Source: Corynebacterium callunae DSM 20147 | GTDB taxonomy: Bacteria; Actinomycetota; Actinomycetes; Mycobacteriales; Mycobacteriaceae | Direction: 5' to 3' | NCBI RefSeq assembly: GCF_000344785.1 | Contig: NC_020506.1 | Span: forward strand, 2,356,001 to 2,420,000 | DNA length: 64,000 nt | In this document: positions 32,800 through 41,461 of the stretch, piece after piece | How positions within the stretch are numbered: the stretch's first letter is position 1 | How the letters are laid out: every line of letters starts with the position of its first letter | Program-made: the position numbers and the translations under genes | Notes under the pieces: model-generated | The model's database searches: none | Told to the model about the DNA's origin: nothing | Seen by the model: only the letters and a program-made list of their open reading frames with translations

Positions 32800-32837
32800 T
32801 TACAAGTGCGTTGCGCTACCAATTGCGCCACTCCAGC
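32765..32837 (-). tRNA. tRNA-Thr (anticodon TGT)
   Basis: Minus strand reading gives acceptor arm GCTGGAG / CTCCAGC, a D arm with AATTGGTA, the anticodon loop CTTGTAA with anticodon TGT (reads ACA), and the T arm GTGGG-TTCAAGT-CCCAT. CCA is not encoded. It is the integration target of the mobile element. Confidence 0.95.
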
Positions 32838-32963
32838 ACCGCATTTGATGCTGAGCATCAGATACAAAAAGGTATCGTAGCGCATTGCTTAGCACCAAGG
32901 GAATTCGGCGCTAAAGTGGCAGGTACACCCTGCGAACAAACAATCGTGATTGGACTTAGATCC

Positions 32964-34451
32964 TTGCAAGAAACTCTCCAACGGATAATAAGTTTTGCCA
33001 CCCGACGCGGTCGCATTTCTACCGTTGACGCTGCAAAAGCCGCTCCACCACCATCACCACTTGCCCCCATTGATCTCACCGATCATAGCCAGGTAGCAGG
33101 CGTGATGGATCTCGCTGCGCGGATCGGGGATATTTTGTTATCTTCCGGCACTTCCAACAGTGATACCAAAGTCCAAATTAGGGCAGTTACCTCTGCTTAT
33201 GGTCTTTATTATGCTCACGTGGACATCACGCTAAATACGATCACCATTTTCACCAATATTGGCAGTGAAAAGAAGGTACCTGTCAATATTTTCCGCGTGG
33301 TGGGCAAGCTGGACACTAACTTCTCCAAACTCTCTGAAGTTGACCGCCTGATTAGGTCTATTCAAGCAGGCGCTACCCCACCTCAGGTAGCGGAAAAGAT
33401 TTTGGATGATCTGGAACAGTCCCCCGCTTCCTATGGCTTCCCCACTGCTTTATTGGGTTGGGCAACCATGGGAGGCTCGGTGGCAGTACTGCTCGGCGGT
33501 GGTTGGCAGGTATCCCTCATCGCCTTCCTTACCTCGGCGATCATCATTGCTACCTCTGCTTTTTTGGGAAAGCATGGCTTGCCGCTGTTTTTCCAAAATG
33601 TGGTGGGTGGACTTATTGCCACTATCCCAGCTGCAGTGGCCTATAGCTTGGCAATGCACTTTGGCTTGGAAATTAAACCCAGCCAAATTATTGCCTCAGG
33701 AATTGTGGTGTTGTTGGCAGGTTTGACCTTGGTGCAGTCCCTACAAGATGGCATCACCGGCGCCCCGGTAACAGCGAGTGCTCGATTTTTTGAAACCTTG
33801 CTTTTTACCGGTGGCATTGTGGCAGGTGTTGGTTTAGGAATTCAGCTTTCGGGAGCTTTAGATATTTTGCTGCCACCAATGGAAACTGCCACCGCCCCTA
33901 ATCCTTCCTCTATATTGGCGCGAGTTATTGCAGGTGGAATTGCAGCAGCAGGCTTCTCTGTTGGTTGTTATGCAGAATGGTCTTCGGTGGTAATTGCTGG
34001 TCTTACCGCATTTATGGGTTCTGCGTTTTATTATTTTGTGCTGGTTTATGCAGGTCCCGTTTCAGCAGCTGCGGTGGCTGCAACTGCGGTTGGTTTTACC
34101 GGTGGCCTGTTGGCACGTCGCTTCCTCATTCCGCCGTTGATTGTGGCGATTGCTGGCATCACGCCGATGCTTCCCGGCTTGGCAATTTATCGTGGCATGT
34201 ATGCCTCACTTAATGAGCAAACGCTTATTGGCTTTACCAATATTGCGGTTGCTTTGGCTACTGCTTCAGCCCTGGCTGCTGGCGTGGTACTGGGTGAATG
34301 GATTGCGCGACGTCTGCGCCGTCCGCCACGCTTTAACCCTTATCGTGCTTTCACCAAGGCCAATGCCTTCTCATTCCAGGACATTCAGCCCAAGCCACGA
34401 CGTCAACGACGCAGAATGAAGAATAATCTCTACAACCAGCCCCGCAGCTGA
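32964..34451 (+). CDS. thrE: Threonine/serine exporter ThrE
   Basis: A membrane exporter of L-threonine and L-serine, with an N-terminal soluble domain (ISTVDAAKAAPPPSPLAPID, later TSAYGLYYAHVDITLNTITI) and about ten C-terminal helices (from FPTALLGWATMGGSVAVLLG to GEWIARRLRR). It closely matches C. glutamicum ThrE. The frame is open back into the tRNA gene, so the true start is internal. Candidates are TTG at 32964 (chosen, GGA about 10 bases upstream) and GTG at 32946. The ATG before LSFATLRGR that I recall for C. glutamicum is not present; the codons there are ATA ATA. Confidence 0.9.
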   Translation: MQETLQRIISFATRRGRISTVDAAKAAPPPSPLAPIDLTDHSQVAGVMDLAARIGDILLSSGTSNSDTKVQIRAVTSAYGLYYAHVDITLNTITIFTNIGSEKKVPVNIFRVVGKLDTNFSKLSEVDRLIRSIQAGATPPQVAEKILDDLEQSPASYGFPTALLGWATMGGSVAVLLGGGWQVSLIAFLTSAIIIATSAFLGKHGLPLFFQNVVGGLIATIPAAVAYSLAMHFGLEIKPSQIIASGIVVLLAGLTLVQSLQDGITGAPVTASARFFETLLFTGGIVAGVGLGIQLSGALDILLPPMETATAPNPSSILARVIAGGIAAAGFSVGCYAEWSSVVIAGLTAFMGSAFYYFVLVYAGPVSAAAVAATAVGFTGGLLARRFLIPPLIVAIAGITPMLPGLAIYRGMYASLNEQTLIGFTNIAVALATASALAAGVVLGEWIARRLRRPPRFNPYRAFTKANAFSFQDIQPKPRRQRRRMKNNLYNQPRS

Positions 34452-34534
34452 GGTACGCACTTGGCCACTTAGCCACATAGCAAAAAGTAGCGTAGAATGC
34501 AGGGTCGATCGCTTTTTACCCTTCAGGAGGATCC

Positions 34535-34867
34535 TTGCCGGCCAAAATCACGGACACCCGTCCCACCCCAGAGTCCCTTCACGCTGTTGAAGAGGAGACC
34601 GCTGCCGGAGCTCGCAGGATTGTCGCCACCTATTCCAAAGATTTCTTTGATGGTGTGACCTTGATGTGCATGCTCGGCGTTGAGCCACAGGGGCTTCGTT
34701 ACTCCAAAGTAGCCTCTGAGCATGAAGAATCTCAGCCAAAGAAGGCCGCTAAGCGCACCCGCAAGGCACCTGCAAAGAAGGCCACCAAGAAGGCCACGGC
34801 TAAGAAAACCACAGCTAAAAAGACTACAAAGAAGACCACTGCTAAGAAGACGACTAAGAAGTCCTAA
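34535..34867 (+). CDS. Small protein with a lysine/threonine-rich repetitive tail
   Basis: 110 residues from a TTG start at 34535 preceded by a strong AGGAGG site. The N-terminal 60 residues are a compact acidic domain (ITDTRPTPESLHAVEEET, later TYSKDFFDGVTLMCMLGV). From about residue 70 the chain is almost only Lys, Ala and Thr (repeats like KKATAKKTTAKK), resembling the tails of actinobacterial HU/HupB or histone-H1-like proteins. DNA or polyphosphate binding is likely by composition but unproven. It is encoded 11 bases before otsA. Confidence 0.8.
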   Translation: MPAKITDTRPTPESLHAVEEETAAGARRIVATYSKDFFDGVTLMCMLGVEPQGLRYSKVASEHEESQPKKAAKRTRKAPAKKATKKATAKKTTAKKTTKKTTAKKTTKKS

Positions 34868-34878
34868 ACTTAGAGTTT

Positions 34879-36342
34879 ATGGAAGCCTCCAATAGTTTTG
34901 TTGTAGTTGCCAATCGCCTACCGGTGGACATGACCGTCCACCCAGATGGCTCTTATAGCATTTCCCCTAGCCCCGGTGGCCTTGTCACGGGGCTTTCTCC
35001 CGTTCTTGAACAACATCGCGGATGTTGGGTGGGATGGCCTGGAACTGTTGATGTTGCTCCAGAACCTTTTCGCACCGATACCGGAGTGCTCTTGCATCCC
35101 GTCAAACTCACCTCAAGTGATTTTGAAGGATTCTACGAAGGTTTTTCCAATGCGACCCTGTGGCCACTATTCCATGACCTCATTGTGCAACCGGTGTACA
35201 ACACCGATTGGTGGCAGGCTTTCCGCGAGGTCAATCTAAAATTCGCAGAGGCTGTGGCACAGGTTTCTGCACCCAACGCAACAGTGTGGGTGCAGGATTA
35301 TCAGTTGCTTTTGGTGCCAGGCATTTTGCGCCAACTGCGTCCTGATCTCAAAATTGGCTTCTTTTTGCATATTCCTTTCCCCTCCCCCGATCTTTTCCGC
35401 CAGCTGCCTTGGCGTGAAGAGATTGTGCGCGGCATGCTCGGTGCTGATTTGGTGGGCTTCCACCTTATTCAAAATGCGGAGAATTTCCTGGCGCTAACCA
35501 AGCAGGTGGCAGGTACTGCAGGATCTCATACTGGGCAACCAGATGAGTTGGAAGTTCATGGCACCGCCAAGGTTCGTGAGCTTGGTGCTTATATTCGCAC
35601 CCCTGATGCTCGAAATGTTGGGGTGGGAGCCTTTCCAATTTCCATTGACGTCAGTGCCTTCGGGAAGGCGTCGAAAAGCTCTGTTTTAAATCTTTTAAAT
35701 GATTTGGGAAACCCCGAAACCACTTTCTTAGGCGTTGATCGCCTGGATTATACCAAGGGAATTTTGCAACGCCTGCTGGCTTTTGAGCAGCTTTTGGAAG
35801 CTGGCGCTTTGGACCCAGAAAAAGCGGTGTTATTGCAGGTTGCCACCCCATCGCGGGAACGTATTGATCATTATCGGGTCTCGCGATCACAGGTGGAGGA
35901 AGCTGTGGGGCGTATTAATGGCCGTTTTGGTCGAATGGGCCACCCAGTGGTGCATTATTTGCACCGTTCTTTGCCTAAGTCTGAACTGCAAATTCTTTAT
36001 TCCGCAGCCGATGTCATGCTGGTGACGCCTTTTAAAGATGGCATGAACCTGGTGGCCAAGGAATATGTGGCCAACCATCGTGATGGCAATGGAGCTTTGG
36101 TGCTTTCAGAGTTTGCTGGTGCTGCAGCGGAACTCAGCGGTGCTTATTTGTGTAATCCTTTTGATTTGGAATCCGTTAAGCGTCAAATGGTGGCGGCGGT
36201 TTATGATCTGCGGCAAAACCCAGCCTCTGCGCGCGCTCGTATGCTTGCCAATAGTGAGCAGGTCTATTCCCATGACGTAAATGTGTGGGCAAATAGTTTC
36301 TTGGATTGCCTCAAGGAAGCAGGAGAAAATGCCAAAGCCTAA
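34879..36342 (+). CDS. otsA: Trehalose-6-phosphate synthase OtsA
   Basis: A GT20 glycosyltransferase of 487 residues. It joins glucose from UDP-glucose to glucose-6-phosphate. Family features: NRLPVD near the N-terminus, SPGGLVTGL, WVQDYQLLLVPGILR, FFLHIPFPSPDLFRQLPWRE, VDRLDYTKGI and the C-terminal DGMNLVAKEYVA loop. It works with OtsB in osmoprotection and in supplying trehalose for mycolate transfer. Its 3' end overlaps the lipoprotein gene by 14 bases. Confidence 0.97.
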   Translation: MEASNSFVVVANRLPVDMTVHPDGSYSISPSPGGLVTGLSPVLEQHRGCWVGWPGTVDVAPEPFRTDTGVLLHPVKLTSSDFEGFYEGFSNATLWPLFHDLIVQPVYNTDWWQAFREVNLKFAEAVAQVSAPNATVWVQDYQLLLVPGILRQLRPDLKIGFFLHIPFPSPDLFRQLPWREEIVRGMLGADLVGFHLIQNAENFLALTKQVAGTAGSHTGQPDELEVHGTAKVRELGAYIRTPDARNVGVGAFPISIDVSAFGKASKSSVLNLLNDLGNPETTFLGVDRLDYTKGILQRLLAFEQLLEAGALDPEKAVLLQVATPSRERIDHYRVSRSQVEEAVGRINGRFGRMGHPVVHYLHRSLPKSELQILYSAADVMLVTPFKDGMNLVAKEYVANHRDGNGALVLSEFAGAAAELSGAYLCNPFDLESVKRQMVAAVYDLRQNPASARARMLANSEQVYSHDVNVWANSFLDCLKEAGENAKA

Positions 36343-36820
36343 ACTCCTCACCTCCCTGGCGCTGATTCCACTGGCACTGGGCTTAGTTTCTTGTGGTTCC
36401 GATGAGGTAGAAATGACTGATTCCACCTGGTTGGTCACCAATATTTACACCTCCCCCACCGAGGCAAATGCCATTAGTGATCTGGTAATTTCCCAGCCCA
36501 GCTTAGATTTTGGCATGGCTTCACTATCTGGTTTTAGCGGTTGTGTGCCTTTTACTGGCAATGCTGATTTTGATAAAGCTGGCCAAAAATCCACCGTCAC
36601 CGAGGCTGAAAAAGTTACTTTTAGCGAACTCGATTTTGCTGAGTTGCCGGAAGATTGCCAAGGTCAAGAGCTTATGGTTCATGATCGCCTAGTGGATCTT
36701 TTGCCAGGTACTTTTGAGATCAGCCGGAAATCTGACACCGAGATCCTGCTGACCAAGGATGTTGAGGATTTGGATAAGCCATCTATCCGCCTGCTTTCTT
36801 GGGTTGCGCCCGCGCCTTAG
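36329..36820 (+). CDS. Putative lipoprotein with META-like domain
   Basis: From the ATG at 36329 (AGGAG just upstream, inside the end of otsA) it has 163 residues. Signal peptide with lipobox LGLVSC at about residue 21. The mature part (STWLVTNIYTSPTEANAISD, then GFSGCVPFTGNADF) resembles the META/HslJ fold with its FSGC signature. An extracytoplasmic role between otsA and otsB is conserved by position, function unknown. Its stop codon lies in a 14-bp tandem repeat. Confidence 0.8.
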   Translation: MPKPKLLTSLALIPLALGLVSCGSDEVEMTDSTWLVTNIYTSPTEANAISDLVISQPSLDFGMASLSGFSGCVPFTGNADFDKAGQKSTVTEAEKVTFSELDFAELPEDCQGQELMVHDRLVDLLPGTFEISRKSDTEILLTKDVEDLDKPSIRLLSWVAPAP

Positions 36821-36849
36821 CGCCCGCGCCTTAGCGCCCGCGCCCTAGC
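36808..36849 (+). repeat. Three tandem copies of a 14-bp unit
   Basis: Unit GCCCGCGCCTTAGC at 36808, 36822 and 36836 (last copy with one change). The first copy contains the stop codon of the upstream lipoprotein gene. Confidence 0.9.
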
Positions 36850-36916
36850 ACTCAGTCCTAGCGGCTCAGCTCTGCGGGTGCCGGAAAATATCCGCCATAG
36901 GTCGCACCTAAATACG

Positions 36917-36922
36917 TACACT
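36917..36922 (+). promoter_or_regulatory. -10 box of a leaderless otsB transcript
   Basis: TACACT ends 7 bases before the otsB ATG; no ribosome binding site is present. Confidence 0.5.
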
Positions 36923-36929
36923 AGACGGC

Positions 36930-37700
36930 ATGACTTTAAGTATTGAAGAGCTCGCGCAAACCCGCACCTTATTGGTGGTATCTGATTTTGATGGCACTAT
37001 TGCTGGTTTCAGCAAAGAAGCCTACCAGGTCCCCATCAATCAAAAATCCCTTAAAGCCATTAAGGATTTGTCCAATCAGGCCAATACGGATGTGGTCATT
37101 TTGTCGGGCCGCCACCTCGAGGGACTGAACAAGGTTTTGGATTTGGGTGACTATCCCATCACCAAGGTCGGCTCCCACGGTTCTGAGGATTCTTCTCGTC
37201 CGCGCACCCTCACTGACCGAGAGCAAGAGCGCCTGGAGCATATCCATGCCGAGCTAGAGCAAATTGTCGAAGGCATCTCCGGCGCATTTGTTGAGGTCAA
37301 GCCTTTCCACCGCGTTTTGCACTTCTTCCGAGTCTCCGAGCCCGCATTGATCGAGCGCATTGTGGAAGCATCCACCCACGTAGATACCACGGGTCTCAAA
37401 GTAACCAAGGGCAAGAACATCATCGAATATTCCATCAGCAGCACCACCAAGGGCAGCTGGTTAGATGATTATATTCACCGCACCGAGCCCACTGGCGTTA
37501 TTTTCATTGGCGATGACACCACCGATGAGCATGGTTTTGAGGTGCTTGTCGACGACCCCCGCGCCGTGACCGTGAAGGTGGGAGCGGGAGATACGGCAGC
37601 TAATACCCGCGTTGTGGGCATTGAAGATGTTGGCGATTTGCTGGAAAAACTGGCTTATGAGCGCATGCAGTACAACGAGCAGAAAAGCCTCGGGCTCTAA
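36930..37700 (+). CDS. otsB: Trehalose-6-phosphate phosphatase OtsB
   Basis: A 256-residue HAD phosphatase that releases trehalose from trehalose-6-phosphate. Motif I SDFDGTIAGFS with both aspartates (D19, D21), motif II LSGRH, a trehalose phosphatase cap with GSHGSE, and motif IV IFIGDDTTDEHGFEVL. It has its own leaderless promoter apart from otsA. The 3' end overlaps the convergent ipsA gene by 4 bases. Confidence 0.95.
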   Translation: MTLSIEELAQTRTLLVVSDFDGTIAGFSKEAYQVPINQKSLKAIKDLSNQANTDVVILSGRHLEGLNKVLDLGDYPITKVGSHGSEDSSRPRTLTDREQERLEHIHAELEQIVEGISGAFVEVKPFHRVLHFFRVSEPALIERIVEASTHVDTTGLKVTKGKNIIEYSISSTTKGSWLDDYIHRTEPTGVIFIGDDTTDEHGFEVLVDDPRAVTVKVGAGDTAANTRVVGIEDVGDLLEKLAYERMQYNEQKSLGL

Positions 37701-38797
37701 GCTTCATCCTTATCTACGCCTCTAAGCTGGGCAACGGTGCTGCCCCGGTTAAATTCCGTGGGCAGCACAATGGGGTGTTCTACATATTCTTCTTCAATAA
37801 GGCTCAGCAATAACTCGCCAGCCTTAAAACCTTTGAGTTTATTGGGCTGAATGACGGTACTAAGATCCCTGGCCAAGGCAAACTGGGTGCCATCGTAGCC
37901 AGTCAAAGAAAGATCCTCTGGCACCGTTTTTCCTACCGTTTTGAGATACTCCAACACACCAAAAGCCAGCGAATCGGTAGTACACAACACTGCGGTGAGC
38001 TCTGGGTGTTGTTCTAAAAGAGCCTTGGCAACCTTGAGGTTATGAGCGCGATCATTAATCCAGCATTCCATCACCGGCACGGTATCTGCAGCGATGCCTG
38101 CCTTATCAAAAACTTCCAAGGCTCCTTGTACGCGGGACTGCTGGACCTGATATTGGGCAGCATTTAAGCGCTCCGGAGAAACATATCCATCATTGCGCAC
38201 GCGGTCCAGGCGAATCGACAAAATTCCAATTTTGCGGTGCCCAGCGTCAACTAATAATTGTGCGGCTGGAGCGATAGCAGCTTTATCATCCACGCCTACC
38301 CATGGCACCTCTTTTTCCGATACTGGTTGATCGGCAATAACTGCTGGTAATCCGCGTGATTTTACCGCTTCTAGGTGCGGGTCACCTTGAGCTACTGAGT
38401 AAATAACAAAACCATCTACCGCTGCTTGATTAACCAATTGCTGCGCAGAAATATGATCCACACTGCTTTCTGGGGAAGCAGGGATCAAGGTTAGCTGGGT
38501 ATTTCCGGCGGCTTCGGCAACACCTGCCAAAAAGTCCACTGAGGCCATATCTTCGAAGGCATAGGTGAGATCTTCAGTCAGCAGCACGCCGATGGCTCCT
38601 GCCCGGCGCGTCCTCAAGCTACGCGCCACGGGGTTGGGGCCTAAGTAACCCATCTTTTCAGCGGTGTCCAAAATGCGTTGTCGCAGTTCCGCTGAAAGTT
38701 GCTCGGGGCGATTATATGCATTGGACACGGTGGTTCTTGAGACTCCAAGGGTTGCTGCAATAGATGCGAGCGTTCCATATTGTTGTTTCCGCGCCAT
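37697..38797 (-). CDS. ipsA: LacI-family regulator IpsA
   Basis: A 366-residue LacI/GalR regulator. N-terminal HTH TLASIAATLGVSRTTVSNAY with hinge NPVARSLRTRRAGAIGVLL, then a periplasmic-binding-like effector domain. In C. glutamicum the protein at this place is IpsA, which activates inositol-derived lipid and mycothiol synthesis genes when inositol is low. Assignment rests on synteny with otsB and the zinc operon. It is divergent from the zinc uptake genes. Confidence 0.85.
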   Translation of the reverse strand: MARKQQYGTLASIAATLGVSRTTVSNAYNRPEQLSAELRQRILDTAEKMGYLGPNPVARSLRTRRAGAIGVLLTEDLTYAFEDMASVDFLAGVAEAAGNTQLTLIPASPESSVDHISAQQLVNQAAVDGFVIYSVAQGDPHLEAVKSRGLPAVIADQPVSEKEVPWVGVDDKAAIAPAAQLLVDAGHRKIGILSIRLDRVRNDGYVSPERLNAAQYQVQQSRVQGALEVFDKAGIAADTVPVMECWINDRAHNLKVAKALLEQHPELTAVLCTTDSLAFGVLEYLKTVGKTVPEDLSLTGYDGTQFALARDLSTVIQPNKLKGFKAGELLLSLIEEEYVEHPIVLPTEFNRGSTVAQLRGVDKDEA

Positions 38798-38885
38798 AAT
38801 GAGCCAAATCTACCAGGAGTATTCATCAGGCAGTGAGCTTTACCCTCTCAGGCTTACCCCGGTGCATTTTCAATAGGTTTTCATG

Positions 38886-38914
38886 TTGACAGCGCTTTTC
38901 AATAAGCATTAAAT
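38886..38914 (+). promoter_or_regulatory. Candidate promoter of the zinc ABC operon
   Basis: TTGACA (38886-38891), 17 bases, TTAAAT (38909-38914), ending 7 bases before the ATG at 38922: probably leaderless. TTTTCAATA occurs twice (38867-38875 and 38896-38904) and may be part of a zinc-repressor (Zur) site. Confidence 0.5.
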
Positions 38915-38921
38915 GGAATTT

Positions 38922-39818
38922 ATGAAAAAACTCCTGTGGACTCTTCCCCTCCTTCCCCTAGCTTTGGTGGGATGTTCTTCTACTAACGCAGATTCTGCGG
39001 GATCAGCTAGCGAAGACGGCGCCCTTAATGTGGTTACCTCCACTCAGGTGTGGGCTGACGTGGCAACGGCAGTATCCCCCGATGCCAATGTAGAAGCCCT
39101 TATTAGTGGCGGTTCAGCGGATCCACACTCTTTTGAACCTTCTGCAACAGATATGGCCAAGATTGCCGAAGCAGACATTATTATCGTCGGCGGCGGTGGT
39201 TATGATTCCTGGCTTTATGATTCTTTAGAAGCTGATGACTCTCGCATTGTGCATGCCATGGACTTAAACGAGCATGACCACAGCGAGCATGCTGCAGATG
39301 CCCACGAAGCTGAAGTAGACAATGAGCACGTATGGTATTCCACCGATGCGGTATCCGAGGTAGCAAGCGATTTTGCGGCAAAGGTTGTTGAACTTAATGC
39401 TGATGCCACGGTTACCCCAGAGGCTGTTACTGCCAAAATGGATGAGCTGCACGCTGAGATCGCAGCCCTTCCGGCAGTTAAAATCGCCCAAACTGAGCCG
39501 ATTGCTGATCACATTATTAGTGAATCCCAGCTTATTGAGTCCACTCCTGCGGGATACCGCGCAACGACTCTAAGCGAGGGTGAAGCAACTGCCTCCGATG
39601 TTGCTGCCTTCCAGGAAATTATCCGTACCCATGGCATTGATGTGCTGATTTATAATCCGCAGTCCGCCTCACCAGTTGCCACTAGCCTGAAGGAATTGGC
39701 GGAGGAGAACAATATCCCGGTTGTGGAGATTTCGGAGACGCCCGAGGGCAGCGAGAACTTCCTTGACACTTTCACCAAGGCAGTCACCGATCTCGCAGCT
39801 GCCGCACAGGGAGTTTAA
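38922..39818 (+). CDS. znuA: Zinc/manganese ABC transporter substrate-binding lipoprotein
   Basis: A cluster A-I metal-binding protein of 298 residues, started at MKKLLWTLP. Lipobox LALVGC near residue 18. Metal site features: GSADPHSFEPSATDMAKIAE (first His), then a His-rich loop (EHDHSEHAADAHEAEVDNEH) typical of zinc rather than manganese proteins, and further ligands in the C-terminal lobe. In C. glutamicum the matching gene is repressed by Zur. First gene of a three-gene operon with the ATPase and permease. Confidence 0.88.
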   Translation: MKKLLWTLPLLPLALVGCSSTNADSAGSASEDGALNVVTSTQVWADVATAVSPDANVEALISGGSADPHSFEPSATDMAKIAEADIIIVGGGGYDSWLYDSLEADDSRIVHAMDLNEHDHSEHAADAHEAEVDNEHVWYSTDAVSEVASDFAAKVVELNADATVTPEAVTAKMDELHAEIAALPAVKIAQTEPIADHIISESQLIESTPAGYRATTLSEGEATASDVAAFQEIIRTHGIDVLIYNPQSASPVATSLKELAEENNIPVVEISETPEGSENFLDTFTKAVTDLAAAAQGV

Positions 39819-39828
39819 GATTATTTAA

Positions 39829-40521
39829 ATGTTGCTGACTTTTAAAGATGCAGCCGTAGATCCCCTCTGGCGCGACTTGAACTTGGAGTTGCGCCAGGGG
39901 GAATTTCTGGCCGTACTAGGCCCCAACGGTGTCGGAAAATCCACCCTCATCGGCACAATTTTAGGAACCCGTAAGCTCACCAGCGGTTCGGTGTCCACCG
40001 ACGCACGCCTGGGGTATATCCCCCAACAGCGCATTTTCGACGTCCCCCTGCGCGCCCGAGATCTGGTTTCACTTGCTGCGTCTCATGGTGTGCTTAAAGG
40101 TCGCACCCCGAGCAAGGGTGTCGTCGACAAGCTTCTTGCGCGCGTTGGCGCGACCGGAATCGCCGAGCGGCGCGTAGGCGAGCTTTCAGGTGGGCAGCAA
40201 CAGCTTATCCGCCAAGCTCAAGCGCTTGCCACACAGCCTCAACTGCTGCTTGCCGACGAACCCCTGCTCAGCCTGGATCCTGGCATTCAACAGCGCACGG
40301 TCTCCCTTTTTGGCGAACTCAAAGCCGAGGGCGCCGGAATTGTGGTGGTCACCCACGATATTAATCCGCTTATCGGGCTGGTAGATCGCATTTTATACCT
40401 GGCTCCCAATGGGCATTCCATCGGCACTATCGATCAAGTTATGCAATCTGAGAAGCTCTCTGAGCTTTATAATGCGCCGGTGACAGTGGCGCACATTAAT
40501 GACCGAATTGTGGTGGTGTAG
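39829..40521 (+). CDS. znuC: Zinc ABC transporter ATP-binding protein
   Basis: 230 residues with Walker A LGPNGVGKST, signature LSGGQQQLIRQAQAL, Walker B LLLADEPLLSLD and the switch His in VVVTHDIN. It powers the permease encoded next; the stop codon is directly followed by the permease GTG. Confidence 0.9.
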   Translation: MLLTFKDAAVDPLWRDLNLELRQGEFLAVLGPNGVGKSTLIGTILGTRKLTSGSVSTDARLGYIPQQRIFDVPLRARDLVSLAASHGVLKGRTPSKGVVDKLLARVGATGIAERRVGELSGGQQQLIRQAQALATQPQLLLADEPLLSLDPGIQQRTVSLFGELKAEGAGIVVVTHDINPLIGLVDRILYLAPNGHSIGTIDQVMQSEKLSELYNAPVTVAHINDRIVVV

Positions 40522-41403
40522 GTGAATTTAACAACCTGGATTTCTGATACTCAGTACCTACTGAGTGTGGAATTTGTCCAACATGCCATTATCGCTGCTG
40601 CCTTGTTGGGACTACTTTCTGGTGTTATCGCACCGCTAATTGTGGTGCGCCAGCAGTCTTTTGCGGTGCATGGCACTGCCGAACTTGCCCTCATGGGCGC
40701 GGCCGCCGCACTGCTTTTTGGCCTTAATGTAGGCGGTGGCGCGGTTATTGGTTCCGTGGTGGCCGCAGTTTTATTGGCGCTGCTAGGTATGAAACAACAA
40801 GATGCTGCCGTGGGTGTGGTGATGAGCTTCGGTCTGGGCCTGTCAGTGCTGTTTATTCACCTTTACCCAGGGCGTAGCTCCACCGCATTTTCACTGCTGA
40901 CCGGCCAAATTGTGGGTGTGTCGGCAGCGTCCTTGTGGATTTTGGTGGCGGTAACGGTTGTTGTGGTTGCAGCTGTAGCTATTTTCTGGCGCCCTTTACT
41001 TTTTGCTAGCGCCGATCCGCTAATGGCACAGGCATCAGGTATTAAAGTTCATGCCATTTCCGTTGGATTTGCCGTGCTCGTGGGCTTAACCACCTCCCAA
41101 TCTGTGCAGATTGTGGGTGCCCTTTTGGTTATGGCTTTGCTGATTACTCCAGGGGCAGCGGCCGTGGCGATTACCGCAAATCCCCTAAAAGCTGTGGCTC
41201 TCGCGGTTATTTTTGCCGAGGTCTCGGCAGTGGGTGGACTTTTGCTGTCTCTCGCCCCTGGCCTACCAGTCAGTGTTTTTGTGACCACCATTTCCTTCCT
41301 TATTTACCTGGTGTGTCGCCTAATTGCTTGGGTACGAGGCCGTGGCGCCCAACGTGATGAAGACGCTTTAAAGCGTCGCCTGCATGATCAGCATCATCAT
41401 TAA
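40522..41403 (+). CDS. znuB: Zinc ABC transporter permease
   Basis: A 293-residue ABC-3 family membrane protein with about eight helices. Starts at GTG 40522, right after the ATPase stop codon. Conserved stretch GLTTSQSVQIVGALLVMALL. The C-terminus is basic and ends in three histidines (HDQHHH), which may sense or bind metal. Confidence 0.9.
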   Translation: MNLTTWISDTQYLLSVEFVQHAIIAAALLGLLSGVIAPLIVVRQQSFAVHGTAELALMGAAAALLFGLNVGGGAVIGSVVAAVLLALLGMKQQDAAVGVVMSFGLGLSVLFIHLYPGRSSTAFSLLTGQIVGVSAASLWILVAVTVVVVAAVAIFWRPLLFASADPLMAQASGIKVHAISVGFAVLVGLTTSQSVQIVGALLVMALLITPGAAAVAITANPLKAVALAVIFAEVSAVGGLLLSLAPGLPVSVFVTTISFLIYLVCRLIAWVRGRGAQRDEDALKRRLHDQHHH

Positions 41404-41449
41404 AAAAAGGTATTGCTCCAAACCGTGTGGTTTGGAGCAATACTTTTTT
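41402..41449. terminator. Bidirectional terminator between the zinc operon and rlmB
   Basis: Perfect 15-bp stem (41410-41424 and 41429-41443), loop GTGT, with A run before and T run after, so it can stop both convergent transcripts. Confidence 0.92.
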
Positions 41450-41461
41450 GTGTTTTAGGCT

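Noticed and set aside
32811..32963. Extended thrE N-terminus starting inside the tRNA gene
   Set aside because: The first codons overlap tRNA-Thr on the other strand and the translated stretch shows no similarity to ThrE.
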